Of a stretch of 10,821 bases of DNA, positions 1 to 5,866 are shown piece after piece. Source of the stretch: JAAFHB01 sp037128295. GTDB taxonomy: Bacteria; Bacteroidota; Bacteroidia; Bacteroidales; Prolixibacteraceae. Under the pieces are notes generated by a model, which saw only the letters and a list, made by a program, of their open reading frames with translations, did not search any database and was not told the DNA's origin. The stretch lies in the NCBI GenBank assembly GCA_037128295.1, contig JBAXWR010000255.1, positions 1-10,821 on the forward strand. The letters run 5' to 3'. A program made the position numbers and the translations under genes. The first letter of the stretch is position 1. Each line of letters begins with the position of its first letter.

Positions 1-40
1 AATAACGCCAGAATAACGCCAATAACGCCAGAATAAAGAC
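1..40. repeat. Short tandem array, unit AATAACGCC(AG)
   Basis: Four units start at 1, 12, 21 and 32, with spacings of 11, 9 and 11 bases. The first three carry AATAACGCC exactly and the fourth is a degenerate AATAAAGAC. The array touches the left edge of the window, so its true length is unknown. No reading frame or promoter is visible here. It is too short and too closely spaced to be a CRISPR array. Confidence 0.7.
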
Positions 41-91
41 AAATAAATGCTGGTCAAATTTGGTATCGGAAGTTTTTTTTAAATTAAATGA

Positions 92-139
92 ATTGCACAA
101 GAAATGCACAAATTGCACATTGATTGCACAATAATTGCC
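92..139. repeat. Short tandem array, unit ATTGCACA
   Basis: ATTGCACA occurs at 92, 112 and 123. AATGCACA, with one change, lies at 103, and a decayed ATTGCC lies at 134. Spacings are 11, 9, 11 and 11 bases, close to one helical turn and the same 11/9/11 rhythm as the array at 1-40, although the unit is unrelated. The role is unknown. It could be a slippage-derived array or a set of phased protein-binding sites. Confidence 0.65.
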
Positions 140-141
140 TA

Positions 142-203
142 TATGGCGGATAAATAGGTGTTATGGCGGATATATGGCGGATAAATGAGTGTTATGGCGG
201 ATA
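142..203. repeat. Two tandem 31-bp repeats, each bounded by TATGGCGGATA
   Basis: Positions 142-172 and 173-203 are two head-to-tail 31-bp copies that differ at two adjacent bases in the middle (AGG versus GAG). Each copy is TATGGCGGATA, a 9-base spacer, then TATGGCGGATA again, so the 11-mer occurs four times, at 142, 162, 173 and 193. The array ends 75 bases before the likely start of the DUF1460 gene, so it lies where upstream regulatory DNA would be. No function can be assigned from sequence alone. Confidence 0.8.
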
Positions 204-278
204 CGTTATAATGCTGAAATGCAGATAATAACATCGCAACTCTAAGGGTTGAACTTCAAAAAACACAAACAGATTAAA

Positions 279-1148
279 ATGAATACAATGAAAATCAGAT
301 TCTTAAAGTTATTTCTATTTAGTTCTTTTTTCAACTTTATTTCCCTTGCAACTTTCGGTGCCACCAAAATCGTTGTTACCGATAAAGATAAGGTGCTGCT
401 CCAGGAAAAGTTTGATAAGTTCTTAAAAGACAAAAGCTTACCGATGGGTGATCTGGTCTATAAGATTGGAACAGATTTTATAGGCACGCCCTATGTTGGA
501 AATACCCTAGATAAAACAAAAGAAGAAAACCTTGTCGTCAACTTGCGCGAGTTGGATTGCACCACCTTTGTTGAAAATTGTATCGCGATAGCCCGTACCA
601 TCAAAAGCGGTAAGGCAACTTTCGACCGGTTCGTCAAAGAGCTTGAAACATTAAGGTACCGCAACGGCAAATTGAACGGTTACACAAGCCGCTTGCATTA
701 CATTGCAGAATGGATGATCGACAACGCGACAAAAGGTATCGTAAAGGACGTAACCGGTCCAGTAGGAGGTGAACCCCATAAGGTCAACCTGAATTATATG
801 AGCACCCATCCTGACTCCTATCCACAGTTGTTGGGGCAGCCAAAATTGGTTGAGGAGATTAAGCAAATTGAAATCGGTGTATCCGTAAAACCGTTTTATT
901 ATATTCCAAAAGAAAAAATTGCTTCCTGTGAAAAACAAATCATTGATGGTGACGTAGTTGCATTTGTAACGAAGATTCCGGGAATGGACGTTTCACACGT
1001 TGGGCTTTTATTTAAAAAGGAAGGAAGGGTTTTTCTTCTACATGCCCCGTTATCGGGAGGAAAGGTATTGACCACAAAGGTTCCGCTTGCTGAATACCTT
1101 AAAGACTCCAAAAGCACAACTGGCATTTTTGTCATAAGGGTTCTTTAA
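279..1148 (+). CDS. Exported DUF1460 (N-acetylmuramoyl-L-alanine amidase-like) cysteine hydrolase
   Basis: This is a 289-residue member of the DUF1460 family (PF07313), which has an NlpC/P60, papain-like fold and is linked to cell-wall peptide cleavage. The N-terminus is an export signal: basic residues (MKIRFLK), a hydrophobic run, then a likely cleavage near ATFGA at about residue 29. The mature domain shows the family core NLRELDCTTFVEN with the presumed nucleophile Cys94. A conserved GYTSRLHYIAEW stretch follows at about 134-145. Near the C-terminus, DVSHVGLLF (His240) and LLHAPLSGG (His255) supply the likely catalytic His. The frame opens upstream at a TTG at 249, but ATG at 279 or 288 puts the basic signal-peptide residues close to the start; I take 279. 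The substrate is probably a peptidoglycan stem peptide in the periplasm; this is inferred from the family. It is a single gene with no close upstream partner and with repeats just ahead of it. The next genes are a broken toxin-antitoxin pair and a cysteine-protease inhibitor lipoprotein. Confidence 0.85.
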   Translation: MNTMKIRFLKLFLFSSFFNFISLATFGATKIVVTDKDKVLLQEKFDKFLKDKSLPMGDLVYKIGTDFIGTPYVGNTLDKTKEENLVVNLRELDCTTFVENCIAIARTIKSGKATFDRFVKELETLRYRNGKLNGYTSRLHYIAEWMIDNATKGIVKDVTGPVGGEPHKVNLNYMSTHPDSYPQLLGQPKLVEEIKQIEIGVSVKPFYYIPKEKIASCEKQIIDGDVVAFVTKIPGMDVSHVGLLFKKEGRVFLLHAPLSGGKVLTTKVPLAEYLKDSKSTTGIFVIRVL

Positions 1149-1210
1149 TCCAATGCTTGTACTATTTTGATTTGATTTTGTTATATTTACAAAAAAATTA
1201 AGTCGTCAAC

Positions 1211-1215
1211 GGAGG
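1211..1215 (+). promoter_or_regulatory. Shine-Dalgarno-like GGAGG ahead of the truncated nucleotidyltransferase
   Basis: GGAGG sits 9 bases before the ATG at 1225. Strong Shine-Dalgarno sites are uncommon in this phylum and I do not see one at the housekeeping starts in this window. It may allow translation of the truncated frame, or it may be chance. Confidence 0.35.
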
Positions 1216-1224
1216 TTCAAATCA

Positions 1225-1416
1225 ATGATTGAAAAAGATTCCGATGAGCCTAAATATTTGAGGAACATTGAAGTTCAACGTCTTTTAATTGGATCGAAAT
1301 TACCGGTTGATGTGGTTGTATATACACACGATGAGTTTGAAAATGAAAGACAAAAATCATTTTCATTTTTGAATTCTGCAATTCAAGATGCCCAGTTATT
1401 ATATGAACGCAAATGA
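1225..1416 (+). pseudogene. C-terminal remnant of an MntA-type nucleotidyltransferase (antitoxin)
   Basis: The 63-residue frame resembles the C-terminal half of minimal nucleotidyltransferases of the MntA class: EKDSDEP, then R-x-I-E-V-Q-R, then the hallmark PVDVVVYTHDEFE (residues 28-40), and a closing AQLLYER. Such proteins normally run to about 100-140 residues and carry GSxxxG and SDxD motifs upstream, which hold the nucleotide and metal. Both motifs are absent. The homologous part starts just after the place where SDxD should be, and no reading frame between 1149 and 1224 supplies them. The product would therefore be catalytically dead. The stop overlaps the start of a HEPN remnant by 14 bases, the compact arrangement usual for MntA/HepT pairs, in which the nucleotidyltransferase modifies the HEPN toxin. 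The truncated frame keeps an ATG and a GGAGG, so expression of a short peptide is not excluded. Confidence 0.7.
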
Positions 1417-1544
1417 CGAGCGATTAAAGCTATGGATAGAAAAGGCTGACCATGATTTGGGAAGATAGGGAAGAGGCGATTGATATAGCAAGGACCTTTA
1501 GGGTACTTCTTATTCAAAATATTGATTTACAGTTAGATATATAA
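1403..1544 (+). pseudogene. HEPN (HepT-type) toxin remnant with internal deletion and frameshift
   Basis: From ATG 1403 the frame reads MNANDERLKLWIEKADHDLG and stops at TAG 1466-1468. This is the characteristic first helix of HEPN proteins (WIEKADHDL). A shifted frame, from about 1452 to the TAA at 1542-1544, reads EDREEAIDIARTFRVLL, which looks like the last helix of the same family (eeAieiAekvr). The two ends lie almost adjacent. A normal HepT is about 110-140 residues, so roughly 80 central residues are gone, including the part that carries the R-x4-6-H ribonuclease motif. Deletion plus frameshift explains both the short length and the frame change. The toxin would be inactive. It belongs with the beheaded nucleotidyltransferase directly upstream, the two genes having decayed together. 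The N-terminal match is more convincing than the C-terminal one. Confidence 0.65.
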
Positions 1545-1549
1545 TTAGA

Positions 1550-1930
1550 ATGAAGTTTATTTTATATACCATATTTGCTTTGGCTTGTTCTTTGTCAAGC
1601 TGTAAAATGCATTCAAAGATTAAAAATTCAGACACTATGAAATCGGATTATGAAATTGGGGTTGGCGATAGTTTCCAATTGGAATTGACATCGAATCCAT
1701 CGACCGGCTACTCGTGGACCTGGAGCAACCAACAGGATGTATCGGTTGTGGAAAAAACAGACTCGAAATATACTGCAAGCAATCCCGGGCTTATGGGTGG
1801 AGGTGGTACCGAAGTTTGGACATTTAAAGGTGCCAAAAGCGGATCTGATAGTTTGAAATTGGAATACAAACGTTCATGGGAATCAGGTGCAGCTGCCGAA
1901 ACAAAAACAATCAAGGTAACGGTTAAGTAA
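1550..1930 (+). CDS. Chagasin-family (I42) cysteine-protease inhibitor lipoprotein
   Basis: This 126-residue protein has a lipoprotein signal: hydrophobic residues 3-14, then the lipobox LSSC with lipidated Cys18. The mature part has the three loop signatures of protease inhibitor family I42 (chagasin/amoebiasin, PF09394): NPSTGYSW at 49-56 (canonical NPTTG), a glycine loop GGGGTEVW at 83-90 (canonical GxGG), and KRSW at 107-110 (canonical RPW). In chagasin these loops wedge into the active site of papain-like peptidases. The Ser replacing Pro in RPW is a small departure from consensus. The residues after Cys18 (KMHSK) lack the acidic run that sends Bacteroidota lipoproteins to the cell surface, so a periplasm-facing location is more likely; that is inference. 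The gene starts 5 bases after the end of the HEPN remnant. The target is unknown; the DUF1460 cysteine hydrolase lies about 400 bases upstream. Confidence 0.85.
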   Translation: MKFILYTIFALACSLSSCKMHSKIKNSDTMKSDYEIGVGDSFQLELTSNPSTGYSWTWSNQQDVSVVEKTDSKYTASNPGLMGGGGTEVWTFKGAKSGSDSLKLEYKRSWESGAAAETKTIKVTVK

Positions 1931-2044
1931 AGGGTGCCATATTTAAATTCAGGTTATAAATTGATTTACTTATCAATAGATCAGGCAATTAAAATAATGA
2001 TCACTTAGTCCAATCCCAGATGTTCTTGACCCTCTCCCTTCATT

Positions 2045-2093
2045 CCGTTCTTCAGTCTCCGTTCTCCTGTCTCCCTTTTCCGTTCTCCCTGTC
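2045..2093. repeat. Pyrimidine-rich heptamer-phased tract, unit CCGTTCT
   Basis: CCGTTCT occurs exactly at 2045, 2059 and 2080, that is at offsets of 14 and 21, both multiples of seven. The intervening heptads (TCAGTCT, CCTGTCT, CCCTTTT, CCCTGTC) are degenerate copies. A looser pyrimidine-rich stretch extends from about 2022 to 2130 and runs over the last codons of the leftward oxoamine synthase gene. The 186-base gap at 1931-2116 between the two convergent genes holds no other gene and no convincing terminator. Confidence 0.6.
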
Positions 2094-2116
2094 ACTCAAT
2101 CTCTCCCTCTCTCCTT

Positions 2117-3214
2117 TCATTCTTTCATTTTCCAATCGCCCAACACATTCAACAACTCGTTGATTTGTTGTTCGGTATGTGAAGCAGAAACGGTTATCCT
2201 TACAATATACTGAACTGTCTTGACCGGATAGGTCACAAACGGGGCAATTATGCTCTTTGTTTTCAAATAATCTGATAAACCGGAAGCATTATTTTGATCC
2301 TCAAACAGGATCGGGATGATCGGGGCGCAACTTTCGGTAGTCGTATAACCCAGATTTTTGACCCCTTCCCTGATTTTCAAGGCATTCATCAACATCTTTT
2401 CCCTTCGTTCAGGTTCATTGACTATTAATTTTATGGCGTCGCAGGCAGCAGCTACCATGGGTGGAGGTAAGGCGGTTGATGCCCCGTAAACATGTGAATT
2501 CTCCCTGATATTTTGAATAACTTTCTGATTTGCTGATATAAAGCCGCCATATACCCCAATGGCTTTGCTCATGGTCTCGGTTTGAAAAATAAGTGGTGCG
2601 TGTCCCAAATGAAAATGCTCAGGTGTCCCTTTTCCATTCTTCCCAAGGACACCAGTGGCATGGGCATCATCCACAACCAGTAAACCGTTAGCTTTCACAA
2701 CAATTGGATAAATCTCATCCAATGGGGCAATTTCGCCAGTTAGCGCAAATATGCCGTCGGTTATTACTAAAGGCCTGACTGATTTGTGTTTATTGATCAA
2801 ATATTCCAGGTCTATGGAATTCAGATGTTCATAGAAGTAGATTTGAGAAATATCAGTGGGAAACCCATCTATAATACTTGCATGTGCTGACTGATCTGCA
2901 AATATCGCGTCATATTCTCCTTTAAGTGCGTGAAGCAGGATTTTGTTGCCCAGATAACCTGAAGCATACACAATTGCATCCTCCTGCTGCTTAAAACCAG
3001 CCAGTAATCTTTCCAGTTCAAGATGGATTGTTGATGTACCAGTTGTTTGACGAGAGGCTGCGAAATTCAAACCAAAATTCTGAATTCCCTCATTTGCAGC
3101 CCTTATCAATTCCGGGTGGTTGGCCAAACCAAGGTAATTGTTTCCGGCAAAATAAGAATATTGACGTCCTTCAGATTGAATTGTATTCCCTGAAAAACTT
3201 TCCATGATCAGCAT
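2117..3214 (-). CDS. PLP-dependent alpha-oxoamine synthase (BioF/Kbl-like)
   Basis: This is a 365-residue fold-type I PLP enzyme of the alpha-oxoamine synthase family, which condenses an amino acid with an acyl-CoA and releases CO2. Visible signatures are NNYLGL (25-30), the His that stacks on PLP in SAHASIIDG (His111), VDDAHATGVLG (181-191, with Asp182 and His185), and the Schiff-base lysine in ETMSKAIGVYGG (Lys217). The His111-Asp182 and Asp182-His185 spacings match E. coli BioF. The protein begins close to the core and lacks about 20-30 N-terminal residues found in many 385-400 residue relatives. The family includes 8-amino-7-oxononanoate synthase (biotin), 2-amino-3-ketobutyrate CoA ligase (threonine/glycine) and serine palmitoyltransferase. 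The sequence alone does not separate them, and no biotin genes are nearby. It starts 12 bases after the upstream GntP permease and is probably co-transcribed with it. ATG 3214 is taken as start; the ATG nine bases further in is also possible. Confidence 0.85.
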   Translation of the reverse strand: MLIMESFSGNTIQSEGRQYSYFAGNNYLGLANHPELIRAANEGIQNFGLNFAASRQTTGTSTIHLELERLLAGFKQQEDAIVYASGYLGNKILLHALKGEYDAIFADQSAHASIIDGFPTDISQIYFYEHLNSIDLEYLINKHKSVRPLVITDGIFALTGEIAPLDEIYPIVVKANGLLVVDDAHATGVLGKNGKGTPEHFHLGHAPLIFQTETMSKAIGVYGGFISANQKVIQNIRENSHVYGASTALPPPMVAAACDAIKLIVNEPERREKMLMNALKIREGVKNLGYTTTESCAPIIPILFEDQNNASGLSDYLKTKSIIAPFVTYPVKTVQYIVRITVSASHTEQQINELLNVLGDWKMKE

Positions 3215-3226
3215 AAAAGTGAATTT

Positions 3227-4543
3227 TTAAATCAGATGGCTTAATATCATTACACCGATTAATCCAACAATTCCGATGGTAGTCTCCATAACCGTCCACA
3301 CCGCAAAGGTTTGCTTGATTGAGGTGTTAAAATACTCCTTGAACAACCAGAAACCGATGTCGTTGAAATGGGATAACATCAGGCTTCCGGCACCTGCGGC
3401 AATCACCATCAATTCGGGTGAAACATTTGTCCCTACGATCAACGGTGCCGTTAATCCGGCAGCCGTAATGCAAGATACTGTGGCAGAACCTATTGTAAAA
3501 CGTATCAGCGTTGCTACACTCCATGCAAGCACTAATGGCGATAAGTTGAATCCACTTGCGACTGCCTTAATGTATTCTGCCGAGCCACTATCAGCCAGAA
3601 CTTGCTTAAATGCGCCACCTGAACCAATGATCAACAGGATCATGGTCACACTTGCCGAAGAGTCCGCCAATGTTTTCATCAAATCGGGCATCTTTTTTCC
3701 TTTTCGGATCCCAAGCAGGTAAATGCCAATAAACACAGAGGCAAAAAGTGCGATATTCGGGTCACTGATAAATTTTAATATTTTGAGGTTGATTGCTTCG
3801 GCAGGCAAAGCCATTTGGATCACAGCTCCTGAAAGCATAAACAATATCGGACTCAAAGCGGTAAATAAACTTGCAGTAAGCGTTGGCAACTCCTCTTTTT
3901 TAAATTCACGTGGAACAAACAAGTTAGCAGGAGGCGTAAGCTTCCAGTTTACATAAAATCTTGACAATAAGGGGCCTGCAATAATAATGGCTGGTATGGT
4001 AACAAGTATTCCGTACATTAACGTAAGGTTTGGATCAGCATGTAATATGGCTGCCACAGCAGTAGGAGCAGGGTGTGGCGGAAGAAATCCATGCGTCACC
4101 GATAAGGCAGCACAAAGTGGAAGGCCAAGGTAGATCAAAGGCAGTCTCGTCGAAAAGGCAATTGCATAAATCAACGGGATCAAAACCAGGAATCCGGCAT
4201 TGTAGATCATCGGAAGTCCTACAAGAAACCCGGTAATCATAATCGCGATCTGGATTTTTGACAAGCCGAAAAGTTCGACCAGTTTATTTGTAATCTGATA
4301 AGCGGCACCACTCTCCTCCAATAACTTTCCCAACATGGCCCCAAAGACAATGACAAGAGTAATACTTCCCATGGTACTACCAAGACCATCGGTAATTGAT
4401 TTCAGGATGGAGAGGGCATCCATATGATTTAAAACCCCAACAGCAAAGGAGGTGATCAGCAATGCCAGAAACGCATGGATTTTAAAGACTGTGACCAGCA
4501 CAAAAAGCAGGGCGATCGCAAGGAAAATGATAATGAGAGGCAT
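3227..4543 (-). CDS. gntP: GntP-family gluconate:H+ symporter-like permease
   Basis: This 438-residue, strongly hydrophobic polytopic membrane protein has about 12 or more predicted transmembrane segments, the length usual for the GntP family (PF02447). The hallmark is HGFLPPHPAPTAVA at 151-164, with the preceding GLPMIYNAGFLVLIPL at 109-124. Near the C-terminus are IGSATVSCITAAGL and SHFNDIGFW, also typical of the family. Members import gluconate or related sugar acids (fructuronate, glycerate) or D-serine with protons across the inner membrane, so the substrate here is not fixed and the symbol is a family-level label. It is the first gene of a probable two-gene operon with the oxoamine synthase. 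No gluconate kinase, Entner-Doudoroff gene or regulator is visible nearby. The upstream gap (4544-4681) contains a heptamer repeat and only a weak -7 candidate. Confidence 0.88.
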   Translation of the reverse strand: MPLIIIFLAIALLFVLVTVFKIHAFLALLITSFAVGVLNHMDALSILKSITDGLGSTMGSITLVIVFGAMLGKLLEESGAAYQITNKLVELFGLSKIQIAIMITGFLVGLPMIYNAGFLVLIPLIYAIAFSTRLPLIYLGLPLCAALSVTHGFLPPHPAPTAVAAILHADPNLTLMYGILVTIPAIIIAGPLLSRFYVNWKLTPPANLFVPREFKKEELPTLTASLFTALSPILFMLSGAVIQMALPAEAINLKILKFISDPNIALFASVFIGIYLLGIRKGKKMPDLMKTLADSSASVTMILLIIGSGGAFKQVLADSGSAEYIKAVASGFNLSPLVLAWSVATLIRFTIGSATVSCITAAGLTAPLIVGTNVSPELMVIAAGAGSLMLSHFNDIGFWLFKEYFNTSIKQTFAVWTVMETTIGIVGLIGVMILSHLI

Positions 4544-4551
4544 GTTAAATT

Positions 4552-4593
4552 GGTAATTAGAAATTGGAAAATAGAAATTGGAAACCGGAAATC
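4552..4593. repeat. Heptamer-phased repeat, consensus GGAAATT
   Basis: Six consecutive heptads read approximately GGAAATT. A 13-base block, TAGAAATTGGAAA, is repeated exactly at 4558 and 4572, an offset of two heptads. It lies directly upstream of the permease start, within its probable leader. The same heptamer is found in inverse orientation at 7638-7658. Confidence 0.6.
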
Positions 4594-4681
4594 TATTGAA
4601 TAATTGAATACAAGGTCAATCCTTTATTACCTAAGAATAACCCGAAAAACAATATCTGACGAAAGTAGGATTTTTATCCTT

Positions 4682-4719
4682 AAAACAAAAACTCCTGCAG
4701 GTTTTAATCCGACAGGAGT
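4682..4719 (-). terminator. Rho-independent terminator of trpS
   Basis: Read on the minus strand, ACTCCTG pairs with CAGGAGT (arms at 4713-4719 and 4691-4697). The 15-base interior contains an extra GG/CC pair. The stem is followed at once by TTTTTGTTTT, the classic intrinsic-terminator layout. It lies about 30 bases beyond the trpS stop and separates trpS from the leftward permease operon. Confidence 0.75.
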
Positions 4720-4723
4720 CTGT

Positions 4724-4751
4724 ATAAATTTTTTCGCCAGAAAAAATTTAT
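4724..4751. repeat. Perfect A/T inverted repeat next to the trpS stop codon
   Basis: An 11-bp perfect inverted repeat (ATAAATTTTTT, loop CGCCAG, AAAAAATTTAT) lies between the trpS stop codon and the GC-rich terminator. The stem is entirely A/T. It may act as an accessory RNA end-protecting hairpin or may only be compositional. Confidence 0.5.
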
Positions 4752-5746
4752 TAATAGAATTTTCTGAACCCAATGATTTTGCGCACCTCTTCCAGCGTTT
4801 TGGATGCCGACTCACGGGCTTTTTCAGCGCCATTTTTCGCAACCCTGGAAAGGTATGCCTCATCCCTGGCAATTTCCTCAATACGTGTCCGGATAGGATT
4901 GGTAAAGTTGACGATATCTTCGGCCAACTGTTTCTTGAGATCCCCGTAACGTATTGAACAGTTGTTATAAGCTGCGTCGAAATGGCTCACAACATCAGGT
5001 GTCGAAACGACTTCCATCAGGGTAAATAGATTCTGGATCACATCTGGCTTTTTCTGGTTCATTTCGGTTGGCCCGACATCTGTAACCGCCTTCATTACTT
5101 TTTTGCGGATGCTTGCAGGGGATTCGGCCAAAGAGATTGCATTTCCTGTCGATTTTCCCATTTTGCCGGTTCCATCAAGCCCTGGTATTTTTACCATGTC
5201 CTGACCTTCAAAGGTATAGGCTTTGGGGATCGGAAAAGTCTCCACATTGTACATCCGGTTGAACCTGCGTGCAAAAGTCCTGGCCATTTCAAGGTTCTGC
5301 TCCTGGTCCTTACCTACTGGGACAAGGTGGGCTTTGTGGATGATAATATCGGCCGCCATTAACACCGGATAAGTAAGTAAGCCTGCATTGACATTCTCAG
5401 GTTGTTCGCGGGCTTTGTCTTTAAAGGAGGTTGTCCGCTCCAATTCACCGAGGTAGGCATTCATATTTAAAAGAAGGTACAACTCAGGAATTTCAGGAAT
5501 ATCGCTTTGAATGAAAATTGTGGCTTTTTCAGGGTCGATCCCGCAAGCAAGATATTCTGCCAACACCTGTTTTACATTGTCATGTAGATCGGCAGGGGTT
5601 GGATGGGTGGTAAGCGAATGAAAATCAGCTATAAAGAAAAAGGTTTGGTGTTGGTGCTGCATCTCGATGAAGTTCTTGACCGCTCCGAAGTAATTCCCAA
5701 GATGAAGGTTTCCGGTCGAGCGTATTCCGCTTACTACTGTTGGCAT
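4751..5746 (-). CDS. trpS: Tryptophanyl-tRNA synthetase
   Basis: This 331-residue class I aminoacyl-tRNA synthetase charges tRNA-Trp with tryptophan in the cytoplasm; the length is normal for bacterial TrpRS. The HIGH-type motif is TGNLHLGNY (11-19). The second signature is KMGKS at 195-199, in GTGKMGKSTGN, a variant of KMSKS. Other family landmarks are FIADFHSLT (38-46), the stretch around NMNAYLGELERTTSFKDK (94-111), and PVLMAADIIIHKAHLVPVGKDQEQ (127-150), which contribute to tryptophan and ATP binding. It appears monocistronic: a good terminator lies downstream and a TAnnTTTG box lies in the 120-base gap upstream. Confidence 0.96.
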   Translation of the reverse strand: MPTVVSGIRSTGNLHLGNYFGAVKNFIEMQHQHQTFFFIADFHSLTTHPTPADLHDNVKQVLAEYLACGIDPEKATIFIQSDIPEIPELYLLLNMNAYLGELERTTSFKDKAREQPENVNAGLLTYPVLMAADIIIHKAHLVPVGKDQEQNLEMARTFARRFNRMYNVETFPIPKAYTFEGQDMVKIPGLDGTGKMGKSTGNAISLAESPASIRKKVMKAVTDVGPTEMNQKKPDVIQNLFTLMEVVSTPDVVSHFDAAYNNCSIRYGDLKKQLAEDIVNFTNPIRTRIEEIARDEAYLSRVAKNGAEKARESASKTLEEVRKIIGFRKFY

Positions 5747-5834
5747 TTGAATCTTTTAATTAATTGAACTATTATTATTTAAGGGAGTATTAAGCATTGA
5801 ATCCAAATTTTATCTAACTCCCGGTTTCAAGGTG

Positions 5835-5842
5835 CAAAAATA
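5835..5842 (-). promoter_or_regulatory. Candidate -7 box (TATTTTTG) for trpS
   Basis: On the minus strand TATTTTTG fits the Bacteroidota -7 consensus TAnnTTTG exactly, about 90 bases ahead of the trpS ATG. No TTG lies at the usual 17-23 base distance upstream, so only half of the promoter is supported. A 6-bp inverted repeat, GGGAGT/ACTCCC at 5783-5788 and 5817-5822, would fall in the leader. Confidence 0.4.
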
Positions 5843-5866
5843 ACAAAACCAATCAAAAGGAGCAGA

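Noticed and set aside
195..199. KMGKS in TrpRS (residues 195-199 of the protein at 4751-5746) as a damaged active site
   Set aside because: Class I synthetases tolerate changes at the third position and the two lysines are kept; the rest of the protein is intact, so I treat it as a normal lineage variant. Positions here are residues, not bases.
1..203. Possible CRISPR array
   Set aside because: The units are 8-11 bases (or two 31-bp copies in direct contact) without unique 30-40 base spacers, and no cas gene is near.
249..278. TTG start ten codons upstream for the DUF1460 gene
   Set aside because: It would put a polar, lysine-rich stretch ahead of a normal signal peptide; ATG 279 or 288 gives the usual short basic N-region.
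1960..1977. Hairpin ATTGAT/ATCAAT after the I42 lipoprotein gene as a terminator
   Set aside because: The six-base stem is A/T-rich with no following T-run, so it is too weak to call.
3276..3722. Open frame of 148 codons on the + strand
   Set aside because: It is antisense to the well-supported GntP permease and has no recognisable motif; it is a shadow of that coding sequence.
4604..4957. Open frame of 117 codons on the + strand
   Set aside because: It crosses the trpS terminator and runs antisense to the trpS 3' end; there is no family signature.
5783..5822. Inverted repeat GGGAGT/ACTCCC in the trpS leader as a tRNA-sensing riboswitch
   Set aside because: The stem is only six base pairs with a 28-base loop, T-box elements are not expected in this phylum, and no terminator/antiterminator pair is visible.
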